64,000 bases of DNA. Origin: Lysobacter auxotrophicus. Its GTDB lineage: Bacteria; Pseudomonadota; Gammaproteobacteria; Xanthomonadales; Xanthomonadaceae. Under the pieces are notes generated by a model. It did no database searches. It was not told the origin of the DNA and was given only the letters and a program-made list of their open reading frames with translations. The translations under genes were made by a program, and so were the position numbers. The stretch is from positions 4,091,452-4,155,451 of the forward strand of contig NZ_AP027041.1 in assembly GCF_027924565.1 (NCBI RefSeq). The letters are read 5' to 3'. Position 1 is the first letter of the stretch. Each line of letters opens with the position of its first letter. Below, one piece after another: positions 52,815-60,916 of this stretch.

Positions 52815-54341
52815 ATGCGCACGTCACCTGCATGGATCGCCGCACTCGCGGTGCTCTGTCTTTCCGCCTGCTCTTCACGCGACGACACGACCGCGTCCAA
52901 GCCCGACGCCGAGGCCGGCAAACGCCTGTTCGGTTCGATCGCCTTCGAACCGTGCACGCTCTCCGGCGCACTCGCGTCGTCGAGCATCGATGCGCAGTGT
53001 GCGCGGCTGGACGTACCCGAAAACCCGCAGCGGCCCGATGGCCGCCGCATCCCGCTGAACATCGCGTGGCTGCCGGCAGGCGACAAGGGCAGCAAGTCGC
53101 CGGATCCGGTGTTCTTCCTCGCCGGCGGCCCGGGGCAGGCCGCGACGGAGTACGCGGTGCAGGTCGACGCCGCACTGCGCGACGTGCGCAAGCATCGCGA
53201 CGTCGTGCTGATCGACCAGCGCGGCACGGGCAAGCTCAGCCCGCTCGTGTGCCGCGATGCGAACGGCGCGGAGCTCAGCCTTCCCGCGGACGAGGAAGTC
53301 GACGCCGGCGTCGTGGCCGACTACGCCGCGCGTTGCGCGATGGCGCTGGAAGGCAAGGCGGATCCGCGCTTCTACACGACCACGCAGGCGATCGGCGATC
53401 TCGACGCGGTGCGCGCCGCACTCGGCGTCGCGCAGGTCAACCTGGTCGGCGTGTCCTACGGCACGCGTGTCGCGCAACAATACGCCGCGCGCTATCCGCA
53501 GCACACGCGTTCGATCGTGCTCGATGGCGTGGCGCCGAACGATCTTGTCGTCGGCGGCGAGTTCGCGCGTACGTTCGAGCGCGCGCTCGAACTCCAGTCG
53601 GCGCACTGCAAGTCGCTTCCTACCTGCCGCGAACGTTATCCGCGCGATCTGCGCACGCAGTTGCGTGGCCTGAAGGAGCGCCTGGAAGCGGCGCCCGTGC
53701 AGGTGGATTACCGCGATCCCGCCACCGCGCAGCGTCGCCGCGACACGCTCACCGCCGACACCGTCGTCGGGCTCACGCACATGTTTTCGTACATGCCGGA
53801 GATGATGTCGCTGATGCCGGTGGTGATCGATGAAGCCGACCGCGGCGAGTACGCGCCGCTGATGGCGCTGGCGCAACTGGCGACGCGAAGCATGGACGGT
53901 CGCATGTCGCGCGCGATGCAGTGGTCGGTCGTCTGCGCCGAGGATGCGGACCGCTACACGCCCGATGCGGCCGACGCCGACACGGTGCTGGGTGCGGAAA
54001 TGGGCCCGGCGTTCTTCGCCGCGTGCAAGGCCTGGCCGCATGGCGCGCGGCCTGCGGCGTTCGTCGAACCGCTGCGTTCGAACGTGCCTGCGCTGCTGCT
54101 GTCCGGCGAGATGGACCCGGTGACGCCGCCGGCGTATGGCGAGCGCGTGCTGAAAGGCCTGCCGAACGGACGCCACTTCGTGCTGCGCGGACAGGGACAC
54201 AACGTCGGCGCGACCGGCTGCTTGCCCAAGCTCGTCGGGCAGTTCGTCGAGTCGCTCGATGCGAAGGCGCTGGATGCCACATGCCTGGATTCGGTGGGCT
54301 ACGTGCCGCCGTTCACCGGATACAACGGATGGGAGCCGTGA
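52815..54341 (+). CDS. Alpha/beta hydrolase lipoprotein (tripeptidyl-aminopeptidase-like)
   Basis: A 508-residue secreted hydrolase. The N terminus has the lipobox LSAC with Cys19, so it is probably a lipoprotein. The fold shows FFLAGGPGQAATEY, LIDQRGTGKLSPLVC, the nucleophile elbow GVSYGT (Ser214), the acid in LSGEMDPVTPP and His in GQGHNVGATGC. The size and the TAP-like C-terminal domain match proline-iminopeptidase/tripeptidyl-peptidase relatives. It is 4 bp before the NatA gene, so it is in an operon with the NatAB exporter. Its substrate may be peptides released in the periplasm. Confidence 0.87.
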   Translation: MRTSPAWIAALAVLCLSACSSRDDTTASKPDAEAGKRLFGSIAFEPCTLSGALASSSIDAQCARLDVPENPQRPDGRRIPLNIAWLPAGDKGSKSPDPVFFLAGGPGQAATEYAVQVDAALRDVRKHRDVVLIDQRGTGKLSPLVCRDANGAELSLPADEEVDAGVVADYAARCAMALEGKADPRFYTTTQAIGDLDAVRAALGVAQVNLVGVSYGTRVAQQYAARYPQHTRSIVLDGVAPNDLVVGGEFARTFERALELQSAHCKSLPTCRERYPRDLRTQLRGLKERLEAAPVQVDYRDPATAQRRRDTLTADTVVGLTHMFSYMPEMMSLMPVVIDEADRGEYAPLMALAQLATRSMDGRMSRAMQWSVVCAEDADRYTPDAADADTVLGAEMGPAFFAACKAWPHGARPAAFVEPLRSNVPALLLSGEMDPVTPPAYGERVLKGLPNGRHFVLRGQGHNVGATGCLPKLVGQFVESLDAKALDATCLDSVGYVPPFTGYNGWEP

Positions 54342-54345
54342 CGCG

Positions 54346-55092
54346 ATGATCGTCGCACAGGATCTGCACAAGAGTTTCAAGACGGCCACCGGCGTGGTGC
54401 GTGCCGTGGAAGGCGTGCGCTTCGTCGCGCGCGATGGCGAAATCACCGGCCTGCTCGGCCCGAACGGCGCGGGCAAGACGACGACGCTGCGCATGCTGTA
54501 CACGCTGATGAAGCCCGACACCGGCGAGGTGATGGTCGACGGCGTCGATGCCACGCGCGATCCGGCCGCGGTGCGCGGCGCGCTCGGCGTGCTGCCGGAC
54601 GCACGCGGCGTGTACAAGCGACTGACCGCGCGCGAGAACATCGCCTACTTCGGCGAACTGCACGGCATGTCGAAGCAGGCCATCGCAGCGCGCACGCAGG
54701 TGCTCGCCGATGCGCTGCAGATGCACGACATCCTGGATCGCCGCACCGAGGGCTTTTCGCAGGGACAGCGCACCAAGACGGCGATCGCGCGCGCACTCGT
54801 GCACGACCCGCGCAACGTGATCCTCGACGAGCCCACCAACGGCCTGGACGTGATGACCACGCGCGCGATGCGCGGATTTTTGCAGCAACTGCGCGCGGAG
54901 GGGCGCTGCGTGATCTTCTCGAGCCACATCATGCAGGAGGTCGCCGCGCTGTGCGATCGCATCGTGATCGTCGCCAAGGGGCAGGTCGTCGCCGCGGGCA
55001 CGGCCGATGAGCTGCGCGAGCAGACGGGCGAGGCGAACCTGGAAGATGCGTTCGTGAAGGCGATCGGTTCGGAAGAGGGGCTGCACGCATGA
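54346..55092 (+). CDS. natA: NatA-type ABC transporter ATP-binding protein
   Basis: A 248-residue ATPase. Walker A is GPNGAGKT at 38-45, the signature is FSQGQRTK (NatA-like), Walker B is NVILDEPTNGLD, and the switch His is in FSSHIMQEV. NatA-NatB exporters were first described as sodium extruders; related pairs in other bacteria respond to membrane stress, and the exact substrate here is not shown. It begins 4 bp after the peptidase stop and overlaps natB by 4 bp. Confidence 0.85.
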   Translation: MIVAQDLHKSFKTATGVVRAVEGVRFVARDGEITGLLGPNGAGKTTTLRMLYTLMKPDTGEVMVDGVDATRDPAAVRGALGVLPDARGVYKRLTARENIAYFGELHGMSKQAIAARTQVLADALQMHDILDRRTEGFSQGQRTKTAIARALVHDPRNVILDEPTNGLDVMTTRAMRGFLQQLRAEGRCVIFSSHIMQEVAALCDRIVIVAKGQVVAAGTADELREQTGEANLEDAFVKAIGSEEGLHA

Positions 55093-56300
55093 GCGTCGAT
55101 TCGATCAAGGCGAACCGTCCCGGCCTGTTCGCGTCGATGTGGTCGGTGATGCGCAAGGAGCTGCTCGACATCTCGCGCGATCGCCGCACGCTCGCGCTCG
55201 CGCTGCTGCTCGGCCCGCTGCTCTATCCGGTGCTGATGATCGGCATGGGTTCGCTCGCCGAATCGCGCGCGCGCACGCAGCTGGACCGCACGCTGGAGGT
55301 GCCGACCGTCGGCCTCGAACGCGCACCGAACCTGGTCGCGTTCCTCGCCACGCAGGGCATCCGCGCGGTGAAGGCGCCGGACGACGTCGATGCGGCGATC
55401 GTGCGGCAGGAGTTCGACGTGGCGCTGCGCATTTCGCCCACTTACGCGAACGACTGGCGCAACGGCAAGCCGGCGCTGGTGGAGATCGTCGCGGACACGA
55501 CGCGTCGCGACAGCGAGATCCCGAGCGCGCGCGTGCGCGCGGCGCTGGAAGGCTACGGCGGCCAGGTCGGCGCATTGCGGCTGCTCGCGCGTGGCATCGA
55601 CCCGTCGGTCGTGCGCCCGGTGAGCGTGGGCAGTCGTGATCTCGCGACGGAAGAAGCCAAACGCGGCTTGATGCTCGCGGCGATCATGCCGTACCTGCTG
55701 ATCCTGATGTCGTTCATCGGCGGCGCGTATCTGATCATGGACGCGACCGCGGGGGAGCGTGAACGTCAGTCCCTGGAACCGCTGCTCGCCACGCCGGCGT
55801 CGCGCGGCGCGATCGTCAGCGGCAAGATCGCCGCCGCGTGCGCGATGGGTTTGCTGTCGCTGCTGCTGACGCTGATCGCGTTCAAGATCAGCGCGCAGGT
55901 GAGCACGGGCGTGGGGCGCATGCTCGACGTGAGCTTCGCCTCGATCGGTCGCATGCTGTTGATCCTGCTGCCGATGGTGTTCATCGGCACGACCTTGCTG
56001 ACGTGCCTGGCCGCGGCCGCGAAGAGCCTGAAGGAAGCGCAGAGCCACATGACGTGGCTGATGCTGTTGCCGATGATCCCGACGATCGCGTTGATCGTGA
56101 ATCCGGTGAAGACGCAGGCGTGGCAGTTCATGGTGCCGTTCCTCGCGCAGAACCAGATGCTGCTGAAGGTCATCCGCGGCGAGGCGATCGACCTGCGCAC
56201 GTGGGGCATCTACCTCGGCGCCGGCTTCGCGGTGGCGGCGTTGTTGTGGTTCATCGCGGTGCGGCGTTATCACCAGGAGCGGCTGGCTATCGCAGGGTGA
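55089..56300 (+). CDS. natB: NatB-type ABC transporter permease
   Basis: A 403-residue permease: one membrane helix at about 35-53 (ALALLLGPLLYPVLMIGMG), a long extracytoplasmic domain (about 55-195), then five more helices from about 200 onward (MLAAIMPYLLILMSFIGGAY, GLLSLLLTLIAFKI, MLLILLPMVFIGTTLL). This one-plus-five layout is the NatB/YhaP pattern. The ATG overlaps the natA stop by 4 bp. It ends the peptidase-natA-natB operon; a GGCCCG/CGGGCC hairpin lies about 35 bp downstream. Confidence 0.85.
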   Translation: MSVDSIKANRPGLFASMWSVMRKELLDISRDRRTLALALLLGPLLYPVLMIGMGSLAESRARTQLDRTLEVPTVGLERAPNLVAFLATQGIRAVKAPDDVDAAIVRQEFDVALRISPTYANDWRNGKPALVEIVADTTRRDSEIPSARVRAALEGYGGQVGALRLLARGIDPSVVRPVSVGSRDLATEEAKRGLMLAAIMPYLLILMSFIGGAYLIMDATAGERERQSLEPLLATPASRGAIVSGKIAAACAMGLLSLLLTLIAFKISAQVSTGVGRMLDVSFASIGRMLLILLPMVFIGTTLLTCLAAAAKSLKEAQSHMTWLMLLPMIPTIALIVNPVKTQAWQFMVPFLAQNQMLLKVIRGEAIDLRTWGIYLGAGFAVAALLWFIAVRRYHQERLAIAG

Positions 56301-56335
56301 GTGCGTTGTAGGGACGCTGGCGAGTAACCATAAGA

Positions 56336-56357
56336 AGGCCCGGCCGAGGTCGGGCCG
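56336..56357 (+). terminator. Hairpin after natB
   Basis: Arms GGCCCG and CGGGCC around GCCGAGGT, without a T-run; a weak or bidirectional terminator. Confidence 0.4.
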
Positions 56358-56407
56358 GATGTGCACGCCGGATGGTGGCGCGTCGTTGGTGATGCGGCGC
56401 ACGTGTC

Positions 56408-56593
56408 TGCCCCTGGATCCCCGCCTCCGCGGGGATGACGATCAAGAGCGAGGTCGGAGCAGCAGGAGCCAGGGCGGCAAGAGCAGGATCAAGATGGGTT
56501 CCAGCTTTCGCTGGAATGACGGAGGTTCTTTGCCGGTGGGAGAGTGCCCGAGCGTTGCGGGCCTGGGTCACGGCCTTCGCCGGGATGACGGGG
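56408..56593. repeat. REP composite C-A-B inside a gene-free gap (56301-56782)
   Basis: Same order as at 1160-1467: inverted type C (TCCCCGCCTCCGCGGGGA) at 56412-56440, a spacer rich in GAGCAG/CAAGAG, inverted type A (TTCCAGCTTTCGCTGGAA) at 56494-56522, and inverted type B (CACGGCCTTCGCCGGGAT) at 56562-56590. No gene is supported in the 482-bp gap. The rest holds the terminators at both ends. Confidence 0.85.
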
Positions 56594-56687
56594 AGTGGGA
56601 TCACGTATCGGATCGCGCACGGCGCAGCCACGCACTGCACGCCGCATCCACGTCTTGCTCGATGAAACCATCGCGACCCCAAAGAGA

Positions 56688-56714
56688 AAGGCCCGACTCG
56701 CGTCGGGCCTTTCG
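56688..56714. terminator. Terminator of the TonB-domain gene (bidirectional)
   Basis: AAAGGCCCGACTCGCGTCGG followed by GCCTTTC: arms AAAGGCCCGAC and GTCGGGCCTTT with T-runs on both strands, 69 bases after the stop of the minus-strand gene. Confidence 0.85.
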
Positions 56715-56782
56715 TTTACAGCGTTGCTTTGCGAAGCGCCCGCGGTGGCGTCAGTCCCCCAACCTTCGCCACCGCGCAGCGA

Positions 56783-57832
56783 TCAGCTCTGCGGGTTGAA
56801 GCCGATCGTGCGGCGCGTCGTCACCGGCGCGTCGATCGGCTGGAAACGCCACTTGCGCACGGCGTTGACCGCTTCGCGGTCGAAGATGCGCGCCGGGTTG
56901 GAGCGCACCACGCGTGCAGCCGTGACCGAGCCGTCGGTGCCGACGGTGAACTCGACCTGCACCTCGCCTGAGGTGCCTGCGCGCAGGGCCTCCGGCGGGT
57001 AGCGCGGCGGCGGCATCGACAGCGCACGCAGGTCGCTCGCGTCAGCCGAAGCCGGTGCGGCGGCCGCCTGGCGGGCGGCGGCGGCACGCTGTTCCGCGGC
57101 GCGCTGCTCGGCGGCGCGGGCGTCGGCCGCACGCTGCTGTTCGGCGGCGGCGCGGTCGGCGGCAGCCTTGTCGTCGGCCTGCTTACTCGCGGCCTGCTGC
57201 GCGGCGAGCTGGCGGGCGGCCTCTTCCTGCTGCTTCTTCTGGTCCTCGACGCGCTTCTTTTCGAGTTCGACCTTCTTCTTGGCCTCTTCCTCGGCGGTCA
57301 GCTGCTGCTGCGCGGCACGCTTGGTGGACGCGTCCTGCTGCGCGGCGATGCTGGCCTTCAGGCGCGCGAGCGCCGGGTGCTGGGCATCGGCCTTCTCCAG
57401 CAGCGCGGCCAAGCGCTGCGCTTCGGCGAAGTCCTCACGGTTGACGCTCTGCTCGGTGGCGATGACCGTCATCGGCAGCAGGTCGGTGAGTGCGCTGGAA
57501 ACGGCGGCGTCCCCCGGCGCCTTGTCACGCAGCGCGAGGTAGTACTCGACCGCGTTGTCCTCGGCCGGCGCGTAGAGGCGGTTTTCCGCATACGCCTTGC
57601 GGGCCGCTTCGCGCAGCTGGTCGGCGGTCAGCGCCGTGACCTTGGCCGACACCGCGGTTTCCGCCGTGACCGCAGGCGCTGCCTGGGTCGCGGCCGGCGC
57701 GGCGGCGGTGGGCTGGGCGGCTTCTTCTTTCTGGCAGGCCGCGAGCGCGCAGCACAGTGCGAGCGCGACGGACAACTGCGATACGACAGACATTCGGCGC
57801 GAACGCCGGTCTTGTGGATTAACGAACGTCAT
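56783..57832 (-). CDS. Lipidated TonB-domain protein
   Basis: A 349-residue protein. The signal sequence ends in ALAAC at about residue 33, a lipobox, so it is probably a lipoprotein. A helical region with tetratricopeptide flavour (AARKAYAENRLYAPAEDN near 85) follows, then a long Ala/Glu/Lys/Gln-rich coiled coil (about 160-260). The C-terminal TonB-like domain (about 272-349) has RYPPEALRAGTSGEVQVEFTVG and RKWRFQPIDAP. Classical TonB is an inner-membrane protein with a TM helix; here the N terminus is a lipobox. The ATG at 57832 is eight bases after GGGGAG, a better start than 57793. Confidence 0.85.
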   Translation of the reverse strand: MTFVNPQDRRSRRMSVVSQLSVALALCCALAACQKEEAAQPTAAAPAATQAAPAVTAETAVSAKVTALTADQLREAARKAYAENRLYAPAEDNAVEYYLALRDKAPGDAAVSSALTDLLPMTVIATEQSVNREDFAEAQRLAALLEKADAQHPALARLKASIAAQQDASTKRAAQQQLTAEEEAKKKVELEKKRVEDQKKQQEEAARQLAAQQAASKQADDKAAADRAAAEQQRAADARAAEQRAAEQRAAAARQAAAAPASADASDLRALSMPPPRYPPEALRAGTSGEVQVEFTVGTDGSVTAARVVRSNPARIFDREAVNAVRKWRFQPIDAPVTTRRTIGFNPQS

Positions 57833-57964
57833 TGGCAAAGCTCCCCTGAAGTGCGCCGTCACGAGCACACGGGCACTAGATCGCGTGAGCGGCCCCTGTT
57901 TGTCAAGCGAACGGCCCGTCGAGCCTACCATCGGTCGGCGGGCCGTGGCCGCCCATCGCCCCAT

Positions 57965-59203
57965 TCAGCCGTCGCCCGTTGTCCCGTAATGCGCGAATTT
58001 CCGGGGCGAAGCCCTGCCCGGGCGATCGGCCAGGAAGCCCGCCAGCAGCTGCCGGAACGGCGGAAAGCCCGCGCTCGCCCGCAACACGGCGGCGCGAACT
58101 GCGCGAATCGGTGCCCGGTCGTCGGTGAACAAAGCGACCACGCCGCGCGTGGCCAGGTGCAGCGGCGCGGTCGCGAGACGGTGCCCGCGGGCGTAGCGGG
58201 CCAGGAGCGCCGCACCGCCCGGATCGCCACCGGCGACGGCTGCGCGACGCAGTTCGTCGGCGAGCCGCTCGACGCCGAGCAGCCCCAGGTTGAAGCCATG
58301 CGCCGTCACCGGATGCATGCCGACGGCTGCATCGCCCAGCAGCGCCAGGCGCGTGCCGGCAAAACGCGTGGCCCACGCGCCAACCAGCGGGTACACGTGG
58401 CGCTCGCCGGGATCGGACACGACGCCGAGTCGGCCGTGGAAACGCCGCGCGATCTCCTGCGCGAAGGCCGCATCGTCCATCGCCTGCAACTCGCGCATCC
58501 GCACGCCCGGCAGCGTGACCACGACGGAGGATCGATGTCCCGGCGGCGTCGCGCGGCCGAGCGGCAGGCGCGCCAGCGTCTGGCCGTGGTCGAACCATTC
58601 CCACGCGGTGTCTTCGTGCGGCGTCTCGTGGGTCACGCGGCACACCAGCATCGCCCGGCCGAAATCGTGCATGCGCGTGGGGATACCGAGCGCGCGGCGG
58701 GTTTCGGAAAAGCGTCCGTCCGCGGCGACGATGAGCTTCGCAGCGAAGGTGCGACCGTCGTCGAGGCGAACGCGCGCGCTCGTGGAATCGGCCTCCACTG
58801 CGGCGACGCGCACGCCCGCGTGGAGTTCGACGTTGCCCGATTCGGCCATCGCCTCGAACGCGGCCGCGCGGATGGCGTGGTTCGGCACGAGCCAGCCCAG
58901 CGGCTCGTGGCCACCGCCTACCTCCAGCGGCGTGGCGGCGCCGGTATCGAACACGCTGGCGCGGCAGAGCGGGTGGCATTCGTCCGCCGGGAGGCGACGC
59001 CACACGTCCAGCTCGCGCAGCAGGCGAACCGAGCGCTGGGTCAGTGCGATCTCGCGTCCGTCGAACGTCGGTGCGCGAAGCGTCGTTTCGGGCTCGCGTT
59101 CCAGCACGACCACGCGAAGGCCGCTCGCGTCGAGCGCCCGCGCGAGGCACAGGCCGGCGGGGCCTGCGCCGATGACGATCACGTCGGTTTCGATGGGCTG
59201 CAT
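57965..59203 (-). CDS. UbiH/UbiF/UbiM-family FAD-dependent ubiquinone hydroxylase
   Basis: A 412-residue flavoprotein monooxygenase. The FAD-binding motif is VIGAGPAGLCLARAL at 10-24, the second FAD motif AADGRFSETR near 165, and the third GDAAVGMHPVTAHGFNLGL near 275. This is the family that hydroxylates the ubiquinone ring. The MHPVTAHGFN form fits the UbiM-type enzymes reported to hydroxylate several positions, but UbiH or UbiF cannot be excluded. It follows mnmE on the minus strand after 82 bp. The ATG at 59203 is preferred. Confidence 0.82.
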   Translation of the reverse strand: MQPIETDVIVIGAGPAGLCLARALDASGLRVVVLEREPETTLRAPTFDGREIALTQRSVRLLRELDVWRRLPADECHPLCRASVFDTGAATPLEVGGGHEPLGWLVPNHAIRAAAFEAMAESGNVELHAGVRVAAVEADSTSARVRLDDGRTFAAKLIVAADGRFSETRRALGIPTRMHDFGRAMLVCRVTHETPHEDTAWEWFDHGQTLARLPLGRATPPGHRSSVVVTLPGVRMRELQAMDDAAFAQEIARRFHGRLGVVSDPGERHVYPLVGAWATRFAGTRLALLGDAAVGMHPVTAHGFNLGLLGVERLADELRRAAVAGGDPGGAALLARYARGHRLATAPLHLATRGVVALFTDDRAPIRAVRAAVLRASAGFPPFRQLLAGFLADRPGRASPRKFAHYGTTGDG

Positions 59204-59285
59204 GCGGGCGCTCGCGTTCGGGACTGCGCGCACTGTCCCGCGCAGCCTCCGCGGGCGCCTTGATCCGCGTCAAAGGCAGGCCGAC

Positions 59286-60629
59286 CTACTTGCCGATGCA
59301 GAAGCTCGAGAAGATGTGGCCGAGCAGGTCATCTGCATGCACGCGGCCGGTGATCTCGCCGAGCGCGTCGTGCGCGAGGCGCAGCGATTCCGCGGCGAGG
59401 TCCAGCGCCTCGCGGTCGAGTTCGACGCGCGCCTGCGCCAGATGTTCGCGCGCGATCGCGAGCGCATCGACATGCCGCGCGCGCGCGGTGAATGCACCTT
59501 CGCCGGCGGCATCGGCATTGCCCTGCGCAAGTTCGCGCAGCTGCGCGTGCAACGCGTCCAGCCCGGCGCCGGTGCGCGCGGACACGTGCAGAGTGTCCTG
59601 CGTCGTTGGCACCGGCGCATCGAGCAGGTCGGCCTTGTTGTGCACCCAGATGCGAAGCGGCACGTCGGCGATGGCGTCGCTCACCGCGGCGCGTCCGCCC
59701 TGGGGATCGCGCGCGTCGAGCACGACGAGCGCCAGGTCGGCGCGTTGCAGCTCGCCGCGGGCGCGACGCATGCCTTCACGTTCGATGACGTCACCGCCCT
59801 CGCGCAGGCCCGCGGTGTCGACGAGCGTGAGTTCGACGCCGTCGATGCGAATGGTTTCGTGCAGCAGATCGCGCGTGGTGCCGGCGATGTCGGTGACGAT
59901 GGCGCGCTCGCTGCCGGCCAGCACGTTGAGCAGCGAACTCTTGCCGGCGTTCGGCGGACCGACGATCACCGCGTGCAAGCCATCGCGAAGACGGCGCCCG
60001 CGCTCGGCGGCTTTCAGCAGGTCGTCGAGTGCGAGCGAGGTTTCGCCCAGTCGAGCGCGCAGCTGGGCGCCGCCCAGGGTGTCGATCGGTTCGTCGGCGA
60101 AATCGATCGCCGCTTCGACATGCACGCGGATCGCGAGCAGTTCGTCGGCGATGGCATCGACGCGGCGCGAGAACTCGCCATCGAGCGCGCGACGCGCAGC
60201 GCGTGCGGCGCGAACGTCGGCCGCGGCGATCAGATCCGCGACCGCTTCGGCCTGCGCGAGATCGAGCCGGCCTTCGAGGAAAGCGCGCTCGCTGAACTCG
60301 CCGGGCCGTGCGCGACGCGCCCCAAGCGCGACGCATCGCGCGACGAGCTCGTGCAGCACCGCGGAACTGCCATGCGCCTGCAGTTCGACCACGTCCTCGC
60401 CGGTGTAGCTGGCGGGCGCGGCGAAGAACAGCGCGATGCCGTCGTCGATCGTTTCGCCGTCGGCATCGCGAAAGCGCACGTAGTGCGCGACGCGTGCCGT
60501 GAGCTCCCGCGCCGCAAGCGTCTGCGCGATGGCGCGCGCTTTCGGCCCGGACAACCGCACGATGCCGACCCCGCCCGCACCGGGCGCGGTGGCGATGGCG
60601 GCGATGGTGTCGCGGGATATCTCAGTCAT
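59286..60629 (-). CDS. mnmE: tRNA uridine-5-carboxymethylaminomethyl modification GTPase
   Basis: GTPase that with MnmG makes the cmnm5U34 modification of tRNA wobble uridine. The 447 residues have the N-terminal formyl-THF-type domain ([22 protein letters not shown]), a helical domain, an inserted G domain with [30 protein letters not shown] and NKAD, and the C-terminal FCIGK whose cysteine is essential. The ATG at 60629 fits the family start; an ATG at 60671 has a GAGGG sequence and would add 14 residues. It is the usual neighbour of yidC. Confidence 0.95.
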   Translation of the reverse strand: MTEISRDTIAAIATAPGAGGVGIVRLSGPKARAIAQTLAARELTARVAHYVRFRDADGETIDDGIALFFAAPASYTGEDVVELQAHGSSAVLHELVARCVALGARRARPGEFSERAFLEGRLDLAQAEAVADLIAAADVRAARAARRALDGEFSRRVDAIADELLAIRVHVEAAIDFADEPIDTLGGAQLRARLGETSLALDDLLKAAERGRRLRDGLHAVIVGPPNAGKSSLLNVLAGSERAIVTDIAGTTRDLLHETIRIDGVELTLVDTAGLREGGDVIEREGMRRARGELQRADLALVVLDARDPQGGRAAVSDAIADVPLRIWVHNKADLLDAPVPTTQDTLHVSARTGAGLDALHAQLRELAQGNADAAGEGAFTARARHVDALAIAREHLAQARVELDREALDLAAESLRLAHDALGEITGRVHADDLLGHIFSSFCIGK

Positions 60630-60754
60630 TCGGATTCGCTGTGTCGTGTTGATGCCGCGCGGCTTCGCCATGTCGCCCTCTACCTGCTCGTCGTCCGGAA
60701 CTCGCGTGCCGGCAAGCCAGTCGTGGGGTTGGCCAATTCTTCGTATCGCTTCAT

Positions 60755-60780
60755 GACGTCACTCGTTTGGAAGTGACGTC
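60755..60780. repeat. Perfect 9-bp inverted repeat in the mnmE-yidC gap
   Basis: GACGTCACT (60755-60763) and AGTGACGTC (60772-60780) around an 8-bp spacer. It lies between the start of mnmE and the terminator of yidC on the minus strand, in the interval that should hold the mnmE promoter, and could be an operator. No matching family in this window. Confidence 0.7.
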
Positions 60781-60870
60781 CTATCCATCACGTGACCGGC
60801 CGTGCCCATGTCGGGCGTGGTCGTCACTGCGTCTTTTACAACAAGTGCGTGATTCTGGTGCCCCCAACGA

Positions 60871-60896
60871 CGAAGCCCGCCTTCCGGCGGGCTTCG
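60871..60896 (-). terminator. Terminator-like hairpin after yidC
   Basis: Arms CGAAGCCCGC (60871-60880) and GCGGGCTTCG (60887-60896) with loop CTTCCG, about 20 bp after the yidC stop on the minus strand. No T-run. Confidence 0.65.
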
Positions 60897-60916
60897 TGCG
60901 AACGGCTCGGCAAGGC

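Noticed and set aside
58290..60776. An 828-residue plus-strand frame opposite ubiH-family and mnmE genes
   Set aside because: It is Arg/Ser/Thr-rich antisense sequence; both minus-strand genes show full motifs.
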